Source: Novosphingobium sp. CF614 (GTDB lineage Bacteria > Pseudomonadota > Alphaproteobacteria > Sphingomonadales > Sphingomonadaceae). Taken from it: 64,000 nucleotides of DNA. Made by a program: the position numbers and the translations under genes. The notes below the pieces were generated by a model. It was not told the origin of the DNA. It did not search any database and worked only from the letters and a program-made list of their open reading frames with translations. Location of the stretch: positions 115,541 to 179,540 of the forward strand of contig NZ_FOOR01000008.1 of NCBI RefSeq assembly GCF_900113255.1, given 5' to 3'. Each line of letters begins with the position of its first letter. Positions within the stretch are counted from its first letter, which is position 1. Of this stretch, positions 17,361-23,583 are shown in pieces.

Positions 17361-18725
17361 GTGACCGAACCGATACTGCATGAACCAGGCTTGCACGAAC
17401 CGAGCTTGCACGAATTGACGCGCGTCTTCGGGCGTATCGGTTTCCTGAGCTTCGGCGGGCCGGCCGTGCAGATCGCGCTGATGCACAAGGAACTGGTCGA
17501 TGACCGCGGCTGGATCAGCGAGGAACGCTTTCTCCAGGCGCTGAACTTCTGCCACCTGCTGCCCGGCCCCGAAGCGCAGCAGCTGGCGACCTATATCGGC
17601 TGGCACCTGCATGGCACGAAAGGCGGGCTGATCGGCGGCGGCCTGTTCGTGCTTCCCGGCGCCCTGGTCATGCTGTGCCTGTCGATCCTCTATGTCCATG
17701 CGGCGCATCTGGGGTGGTTCACGGCGCTGTTCGTGGGGATCAAGGCCGCCGTGCTGGCGCTGGTGGCGCAGGCCCTGCTGCGGATCGGCAAGCGGGCGCT
17801 CGACAGCTCTTTCAAGTGCCTGCTCGCGGTCCTCTCGTTCGTCGGGCTGTTCTTCCTCGACCTGCCGTTTCCGCTCGTCGTGCTGGGCGCCGGCGCCCTC
17901 GGCATGGCGGTCGCGGCTTTCGCGCCCCGGTGGCTGGCGCTGAAGGCGGGACCGGCGGCCCGGCCCGCCCCATCAGGCCGATCCCTGCTGGGCCAGGCAT
18001 TCAGGACGGCGCTGGTCTGGGGCGCGATCTGGGGCCTGCCGCTGGCGGGAATCGCGGCCTGGCTGGGCCCCGATCACATGCTGTTCGGGATCGGCGCCTT
18101 TTTCTCCAAGCTGGGGGCGGTCACCTTCGGCGGCGCCTATGCCATCCTTGCCTATATGGCGCAGGAGGCCGTCCGCACGCATCACTGGCTGAGCGCGGGC
18201 GAGATGGCGGACGGACTGGGACTGGCGGAAACGACGCCCGGGCCGCTGGTCATGGTGACCCAGTTCGTGGGCTTCCTTGCCGCCTATCGCGCGCCGGGGC
18301 CGTTCTCGCCGATGGTCGCGGGCATCCTGGGCGCGGCAGTCACCACATGGACGACGTTCGCGCCCAGTTTCCTCGGCATCTTCGTCTGCGCGCCCTGGAT
18401 CGAGCGGCTTGAACATGCCCGCCGGCTGCAAGGCGGACTGGCGGCGCTGACGGCGGCGGTGGTCGGGGTGATCGCCAACCTCGCCATCTGGTTCGCCGTC
18501 CACGTGATCTTCGCGCGGGTGGAAGCGGTGAAGCACGGCTTCGTCACGCTTCAGACGCCGGACTGGCGAAGCATCGATCCGCTTGCCCTGGCGCTCTGCA
18601 TCCTGGCTTTCCTGCTGCTGTTCCGCACCCGGATCGGTGTCCTGGGCACGCTTTGCGCATGCGGCGCAGCGGCAGTGACCGTCCGCGTCCTGCTGCCGCA
18701 GGCGGCGGCTTTCTTCGCGGGGTGA
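17361..18725 (+). CDS. chrA: Chromate transporter ChrA, two-domain type
   Basis: 454 residues. ChrA proteins are inner-membrane exporters of chromate. Two homologous halves are seen: the N-terminal half begins LTRVFGRIGFLSFGGPAVQIALMH with the family NFCHLLPGPEAQQLATYIGW; the C-terminal half repeats it as FFSKLGAVTFGGAYAILAYMAQEAV and GLAETTPGPLVMVTQFVGF. Around ten membrane segments are evident. I chose GTG at 17361 because GGGGGAA sits just upstream; ATG at 17349 is the alternative. The N-terminus has a curious LHEP/LHEP/LHE repeat. It interrupts the AST genes on the opposite strand. Confidence 0.93.
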   Translation: MTEPILHEPGLHEPSLHELTRVFGRIGFLSFGGPAVQIALMHKELVDDRGWISEERFLQALNFCHLLPGPEAQQLATYIGWHLHGTKGGLIGGGLFVLPGALVMLCLSILYVHAAHLGWFTALFVGIKAAVLALVAQALLRIGKRALDSSFKCLLAVLSFVGLFFLDLPFPLVVLGAGALGMAVAAFAPRWLALKAGPAARPAPSGRSLLGQAFRTALVWGAIWGLPLAGIAAWLGPDHMLFGIGAFFSKLGAVTFGGAYAILAYMAQEAVRTHHWLSAGEMADGLGLAETTPGPLVMVTQFVGFLAAYRAPGPFSPMVAGILGAAVTTWTTFAPSFLGIFVCAPWIERLEHARRLQGGLAALTAAVVGVIANLAIWFAVHVIFARVEAVKHGFVTLQTPDWRSIDPLALALCILAFLLLFRTRIGVLGTLCACGAAAVTVRVLLPQAAAFFAG

Positions 18726-18836
18726 GCGGGACCATGCCAGGTCTCTTGGAGGGAGACCCATCTTCTCCCTTCGCTCCTCGCAAGGACGAAGATGGGGGTA
18801 TGAGTTCTTGACAATGCAGGGTGATATTACTTGGTA
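18726..18836. repeat. Mosaic REP-like repeat in convergent spacer
   Basis: Spacer between chrA and astA. It reads CATGCCAGGTCTCTTGGAG-GGAGACC, then CTTCTCCCTTCGCTCCTCGCAAGGACGAAG, then GAGTTCTTGACAA, then GTGATA..TATCAC (6-bp arms, 18820-18839) running into the astA stop. The same modules in the same order occur at 40.33 kb and in part at 43.34 kb and 3.45 kb. Confidence 0.6.
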
Positions 18837-19856
18837 TCACCCCGGCGCGAAGGTGACCGTGTCCCCCGCGCCCACGCCCAGCAGCCTGGCCGCCGCCGCA
18901 TCCAGCGTCACGCCGCCTTCGGTCGCGGCGATTCGGCCCAGGCAGGCGCGGAAGGTCGCGAGGTGGCCGGTGGCGATGATGTGGCTCGGTTCGCCGCCGG
19001 GCTCGCCGCTCACCGCCGCGACCGGTTCGGTGCGGGCCTGGCGCACGGTGCGGATCTGGTCGGTGGCGGCGATCATGGTCGGGCCGCCGTCGAAGATGTC
19101 GATGTAGTTCTGGAAGGAAAAGCCTTCGCTTTCCAGCATGCGCATGGCCGGCCGGCCGGAGTAGTGGGGTTGGCCCATGACCTGGCGCGCCGCTTCGGAC
19201 AGCAGCGCGGTGTAGATCGGGTGCTTGGGCATGAGATCGGCGATGAACTGGTTGCCGTGCTTGGCGTTGAACTCGTCGGCGTCGCGGAAGGACATGTCGA
19301 AGAAGCGGCCCGCGAGGCCATCCCAGAACGGGGAGTTTCCGGCATCGTCGATGGCGCCGCGCAGTTCGGCCAGGGTCACCTCGCCGAAGCGGGAGCGGTG
19401 CATCTTGATGAACAGGTAGCGGCTGCGCGCCAGCAGCTTGCCGACGCCGGCCGAACGCTCGGCGGCGTCGAGGTAGAGCCCGCCCACTTCGCTGGCGCCG
19501 TCGAGATCGGTGGTGAGCGTGAGCATCTCGGCGCGGAAGGTGCGGTCAAGCTCCTTCGAATGCTGGGTGATCCGGCCGATGCGGTAGGAGTAGAACGGCA
19601 GTTCGGTGCCCACTTGCGAAAAGGCCTGGCAAGTGCCGCGCACTTTGCCGGTCTCGGTGTCCTCCAGAATGAACACGAACAGGTCGTTGCCGATCGCATC
19701 TTCGTCGCGGGCAAGGCTTTTCGCGGCGCGTTCGAGCTTGGCCTTCAGCGTCGGCTTGTCGGGCGGCAGGTTGGTGAAGCCGCCGCCGGTGCCCTTGGCC
19801 ATGCGGTAAAGCGCGTCGAGGTCCTTTTCGCGCGCGGTGCGCAGGATGAAGGTCAT
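18837..19856 (-). CDS. astA: Arginine N-succinyltransferase
   Basis: 339 residues, matching the family (about 340). AstA transfers succinyl from succinyl-CoA to the alpha-amino group of arginine, the first AST step. The N-terminus is GNAT-like (ILRTAREKDLDALYRMAKGTGGGFTNLPPD). Internal landmarks are GGLYLDAAERSAGVGKLLARSRYLFI and FWDGLAGRFFDMSFRDADEF. Its ATG overlaps the stop of the M20 hydrolase gene (ATGA), so it is the last gene of the coupled operon DUF1338-astD-M20-astA. Confidence 0.96.
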   Translation of the reverse strand: MTFILRTAREKDLDALYRMAKGTGGGFTNLPPDKPTLKAKLERAAKSLARDEDAIGNDLFVFILEDTETGKVRGTCQAFSQVGTELPFYSYRIGRITQHSKELDRTFRAEMLTLTTDLDGASEVGGLYLDAAERSAGVGKLLARSRYLFIKMHRSRFGEVTLAELRGAIDDAGNSPFWDGLAGRFFDMSFRDADEFNAKHGNQFIADLMPKHPIYTALLSEAARQVMGQPHYSGRPAMRMLESEGFSFQNYIDIFDGGPTMIAATDQIRTVRQARTEPVAAVSGEPGGEPSHIIATGHLATFRACLGRIAATEGGVTLDAAAARLLGVGAGDTVTFAPG

Positions 19857-21070
19857 GCGGGTACTCCGTGGCGGTCCAGGCGGTGCATGACCAGCGCGGT
19901 CAGCCGCGCGCGGGCATCGAGCGAGCCGGTCAGCAGGAACTCGCCGGGCGAATGGATCGCCCCGCCCAGCGCGCCCATGGTGTCGAGCACCGGCACGCCG
20001 CAGGCGGCTATGTTGTTGCCGTCGCACACGCCGCCGGTGTCCTTCCAGGTCATCGCCTGGCCAAGATCGGCGGCAGCGCGCGAGACCAGGGCGTAGAGCG
20101 CCTCGGTGCCCGGCCCGACCGGCTTGGGCGGGCGCGAGACATGGCCGTGGAGCTGGATCGAAACGTCGTGGGCGGCCGCGACTTCGGCGATCGCGGCATC
20201 GATCGCCGCGCGCGCCGCCTCGGCCAGCCCGGGCGTGCGCGGGCGCATGTTGAAGTGCAGGATCGCCAGGTCGGGCACGGTGTTGTTGGGCGCGCCGCCC
20301 TCGATCCGCGCCGGGTTGACCGACAGCCCCTCGCGCCGCGCCGCCGCGAGGCGCAGGGCGAGGTCGCCGGCGGCGACCACGGCGTTGCGCCCTTCCTCGG
20401 GATTGCGCCCGGCGTGGGCGGACCTGCCGCGGATCACCGCCGCGTAATTGCCCGAACCGGGCCGCGCGCGCGCCATGCCGCCGTCGGGCAGGGCGGGCTC
20501 GTAAGTCAGCGCCGCGATCTTGCCGCGCGCCAGCTCGGCGATCAGCGCGGCGGAGGACAGCGATCCGGTTTCCTCGTCGCTGTTGATGAGCACATCGTAG
20601 CCGAGCGTTGGGCCGAGCGTTGGCCCGCCTTGCTCGTAGGCGGCAAGGCCGGCGAGCATCAGCGCGAGGCCGCCCTTCATGTCGGCGGTGCCGGGGCCGC
20701 GCAGGGTTTCCGCGTCCAGCCAGTCGCAGGCCTGGAAGGGGTGGTTCCTGGCATAGACGGTGTCCATGTGCCCGGTCAGGATCACGCGGCGCCCGGCCTC
20801 GGGCCGAACCGAAAGCACCAGGTGGCGGCCGTGCGCGACGGCGTGCGGCCGCCCCTCGGCATCGACTTTCTCGACCGGGGCGGGCTCTGCCAGGCGGATC
20901 TCGCCGGGAAGCGCCGCGAAGGCATCGGCGAGCCGCCCGGCCATGGCGGCAAGCCCTTCCAGGTTGCCGGTGCCGCTGTTGATCGCCGCCCAGTCCAGCG
21001 TGCGCGCCAGGATCGGGCCGCGCTCGATCGCCGCCAGCAGATCGTGCTCCTCGCCGCTGAGGCCGCTCAT
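19853..21070 (-). CDS. M20-family metallohydrolase of the AST operon
   Basis: 405 residues. Co-catalytic zinc-peptidase motifs of the ArgE/DapE/CPG2 clan are intact: LTGHMDTV (His101, Asp103), GPGTADMKGG (Asp130), NSDEETGS (Glu166 as base, Glu167), and the dimerisation-domain GRSAHAGRNPEEGRNA. It overlaps astD on one side and astA on the other by start/stop codons. AstE, the usual succinylglutamate desuccinylase (M14-like), is absent from the window. This protein could therefore do the last step, splitting N-succinylglutamate into succinate and glutamate. That is inference from context; the residues only show an amidohydrolase acting on an N-acyl amino acid. Confidence 0.88.
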   Translation of the reverse strand: MSGLSGEEHDLLAAIERGPILARTLDWAAINSGTGNLEGLAAMAGRLADAFAALPGEIRLAEPAPVEKVDAEGRPHAVAHGRHLVLSVRPEAGRRVILTGHMDTVYARNHPFQACDWLDAETLRGPGTADMKGGLALMLAGLAAYEQGGPTLGPTLGYDVLINSDEETGSLSSAALIAELARGKIAALTYEPALPDGGMARARPGSGNYAAVIRGRSAHAGRNPEEGRNAVVAAGDLALRLAAARREGLSVNPARIEGGAPNNTVPDLAILHFNMRPRTPGLAEAARAAIDAAIAEVAAAHDVSIQLHGHVSRPPKPVGPGTEALYALVSRAAADLGQAMTWKDTGGVCDGNNIAACGVPVLDTMGALGGAIHSPGEFLLTGSLDARARLTALVMHRLDRHGVPA

Positions 21071-22485
21071 CCGCGCAGCTTGCCGGCCAGCGCCGCGGCA
21101 TTGCCCTGCGCGCTCGCCGCCTCGAAGCTGGCGACGGGATAGGCGCAGTAGTCGGCGGCGTAATAGGCGCTGGGGCGGTGATTGCCGCTTTCGCCGAGGC
21201 CGCCGAACGGCATCGAGCCGGCCGCGCCGGTGGTCGGCCGGTTGCGATTGACGACGCCGGCGCGGCATTCGCCCAGGAACCGGTCCCACAGCGCGTCGTC
21301 GCCGCTGACGAGGCCGGCGGAAAGGCCGAAGCGGGTGTTGTTGGCGGCCCGGATCGCGGCGTCGAAATCGGGGACCCGGCAGACTTGCAGGACGGGGGCG
21401 AAGATTTCCTCATCGGGCACGAAAGCGCCGGTCACGTCGAGCATGGCCGGCGTGACGAAGGCGGCGCTGCGCCCCTCGATACCGGTGAAGGGGCGGATGA
21501 TCCGGGCACCGCGTTCGACCAGCCCGTCGAAACGGGCCCTGGCTCCGGCCGCCGCCGCTTCGGAAACCAGCGGGCCCATGTAGGGTTCGGGCGTGTCGTT
21601 CCAGGCGCCGATCAGCAGCCTCTCCGCCGCCTTCGCCACCGCCTCCACCAGGGCCGTGCCGAAGGCATTGTCCGGCACGATCAGCCGCCGCGCGCAGGAA
21701 CAGCGCTGGCCGGTGGTGACGAAGGCCGATTGCACGACCACCGAGGCGGCCTCCTCCACGTCGCCATCCCAGGCGACCAGCGGATTGTTGCCGCCCAGCT
21801 CCAGCGCCAGGATCACGTCCGGACGATCGGCGAACGCCCGCCGGAAATGCGCGCCCGCGCCCGCCGAGCCGGTGAACAGCAGCCCGTCGATAGGGCCGGA
21901 AACCAGGGCCTCGCCGGTCTCGCGCGGGCCCTGCAGGATCTGGAACACGCCGGCGGGCAGGCCCGCCTCGGCCCAGGCATCGGCCATCGCCGCGCCGGTC
22001 GCCGGGGTCATCTCGCTGGGCTTGAACACCACCGTATTGCCCGCGAGCAGGGCGGGCACGATGTGGCCGTTGGGCAAGTGCCCCGGAAAGTTGAAAGGCC
22101 CCAGCACCGCCATGACCCCGTGCGGCCGGTGGCGCAGCACCGCCTGCCCGAACGGCATGCCAGACCGCTTCTCGCCCGCGCGCTCGGCCTGCGCGGCGAT
22201 CGAGAGGCCGACCTTGCCGATCATCGAGGCAAGCTCCGCGCGGGTTTCCCACAAGGGCTTGCCGGTCTCGCGTGAGATCACCTCGGCGATCGCATCCTTG
22301 CGCGCTTCGAGCACCGCCTGGTAGCGCCGCGCCGCCTCGACGCGGGCTGCCACGGGAAGCGCCGCCCAGCCCGGAAAGGCCTTGCGCGCGTGCAGCAGCG
22401 CGGCCGATACCGCCGCGGCGTTCGCGATCCCGCCTTCCCAGACGAGATCGCCGCTGGCCGGATCGAACGATCGCAGCGTGGTCAT
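21067..22485 (-). CDS. astD: N-succinylglutamate 5-semialdehyde dehydrogenase
   Basis: 472 residues, an aldehyde dehydrogenase of the AstD family (about 485). It oxidises succinylglutamate semialdehyde to succinylglutamate with NAD. It has the general base Glu229 in ALELGGNNPL, the catalytic Cys262 in TTGQRCSCARRL, and the cofactor segment LLAGNTVVFKPSEMTPATG. The RHRPHGVMAVLGPFNFPGHLPNGHI stretch is characteristic of AstD. It overlaps DUF1338 upstream and the M20 gene downstream by ATGA, so stoichiometric translation is expected. Confidence 0.95.
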   Translation of the reverse strand: MTTLRSFDPASGDLVWEGGIANAAAVSAALLHARKAFPGWAALPVAARVEAARRYQAVLEARKDAIAEVISRETGKPLWETRAELASMIGKVGLSIAAQAERAGEKRSGMPFGQAVLRHRPHGVMAVLGPFNFPGHLPNGHIVPALLAGNTVVFKPSEMTPATGAAMADAWAEAGLPAGVFQILQGPRETGEALVSGPIDGLLFTGSAGAGAHFRRAFADRPDVILALELGGNNPLVAWDGDVEEAASVVVQSAFVTTGQRCSCARRLIVPDNAFGTALVEAVAKAAERLLIGAWNDTPEPYMGPLVSEAAAAGARARFDGLVERGARIIRPFTGIEGRSAAFVTPAMLDVTGAFVPDEEIFAPVLQVCRVPDFDAAIRAANNTRFGLSAGLVSGDDALWDRFLGECRAGVVNRNRPTTGAAGSMPFGGLGESGNHRPSAYYAADYCAYPVASFEAASAQGNAAALAGKLRG

Positions 22486-23513
22486 CGGTCCCTCGTCACC
22501 GCGAAGATGCCGGTGGCGTTGCCGCTGTCGAAAGTGAGGTCGAGCCTGCCGCTTTCCGGTTCCACGTCGCGGGTGATGAACTCATAGAACGATCCGGGCA
22601 CTTCCATCGCCGTCTCGCCGCCATCGGCCAGGCGGAACGGGCGGCGGACCTTGTCGGCCAGGATCGCGGTCTGCCGCACTCGGCCGTTTCGCGATATTTC
22701 CACCGTGGGCTTGAGCGGATAGCCCGCCGCCTTGAGCTTCCCGGCCAGCGCGGTCACGTCGGGCACCCGGGTGGTGGCGTGGTTGAAGGCATTGCCCTCG
22801 GTCGCGATCCAGGCGCCTTCCTTGCTGTGTTCGAGCAGCGCGCGGTAATCTTCCAGCGCGGGGACTGGATGCTGGCGATCGAAAGCGCGCAGGGCGCCCT
22901 GCACGATCGTTTCCGCCTCGCCCAGCGAACACGCGCCTTCGCGGGCGAGCGTATCGAGCGCCTTCCACTCGGCGTCGCCGAGCGGATCGCGCGACTGGCC
23001 GAAGATGCGCGCGGCCGCCGCCCGCGCCGTTTCCGGCAGTTCACCGACGTGCAGTTCGGAGACGAAGAACTGCGGCACTGTCTCTGGAAAGTCGCGGTGC
23101 ACGAAGGCATGGCCGGTCATCGTGAGCGCCGGCAGCGGGTAGACTCCGCCCACCTCGTAGCCGAGCGGCGCCAGGAAGCGCGCGAAGGCATCGCGGCCCG
23201 CGGGCAGATCGCCGCAATCGCCGGCGATCGTGCGCAGCGCGCCATGGTCGAACACGATCGATTCGCCGGCCGCGCGCGCGCTTTCGACATAGCGGGCGGC
23301 GGTGGGCACCCGGTCCATCAGGTCGACGAACAGCGCCGCGTTCAGCGCCATCGCCACTTGCGCACGGCTCGGGCGGTCGGTGGCGCCGCGAAGCGCCGGA
23401 TCGATGGCGAGCGTCGCCAGCACCCAGCCGGCGCGCGGTTCGCCGACCACCGAGGCCAGCAGCCGGTGGAGGATTTCGTTCTGGTTGGCGGCGTTGCCGG
23501 AGGCAGGGCCCAT
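22482..23513 (-). CDS. DUF1338 protein, 2-oxoadipate dioxygenase/decarboxylase-like (HglS family)
   Basis: 343 residues. DUF1338 members are VOC-fold iron enzymes; characterised HglS converts 2-oxoadipate to D-2-hydroxyglutarate in lysine breakdown. The expected ligand triad is visible: His90 (VFDHGALRTI), His245 (NAFNHATTRVPDV) and Glu311 (GSFYEFITRD). It is the first gene of the overlapping AST operon (its stop overlaps the astD start), and a 70-bp AT-rich gap with a short inverted repeat (ATTGC..GCAAT) precedes it. Its role in arginine catabolism is not established; it may act on a 2-oxo acid made from arginine or ornithine. Confidence 0.85.
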   Translation of the reverse strand: MGPASGNAANQNEILHRLLASVVGEPRAGWVLATLAIDPALRGATDRPSRAQVAMALNAALFVDLMDRVPTAARYVESARAAGESIVFDHGALRTIAGDCGDLPAGRDAFARFLAPLGYEVGGVYPLPALTMTGHAFVHRDFPETVPQFFVSELHVGELPETARAAAARIFGQSRDPLGDAEWKALDTLAREGACSLGEAETIVQGALRAFDRQHPVPALEDYRALLEHSKEGAWIATEGNAFNHATTRVPDVTALAGKLKAAGYPLKPTVEISRNGRVRQTAILADKVRRPFRLADGGETAMEVPGSFYEFITRDVEPESGRLDLTFDSGNATGIFAVTRDR

Positions 23514-23583
23514 GGGATCCCCGTTGTTTATTTATTGCGTGGGCTTGCAATATAAGAAACGAAAATCGGGAAGTCCATGGCGC

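Noticed and set aside
18837..21413. 858-residue fusion of an unknown Arg-rich domain with AstA
   Set aside because: The N-terminal 500 residues are the M20 hydrolase gene read out of frame; the AstA family start at 19856 with the ATGA overlap explains the locus.
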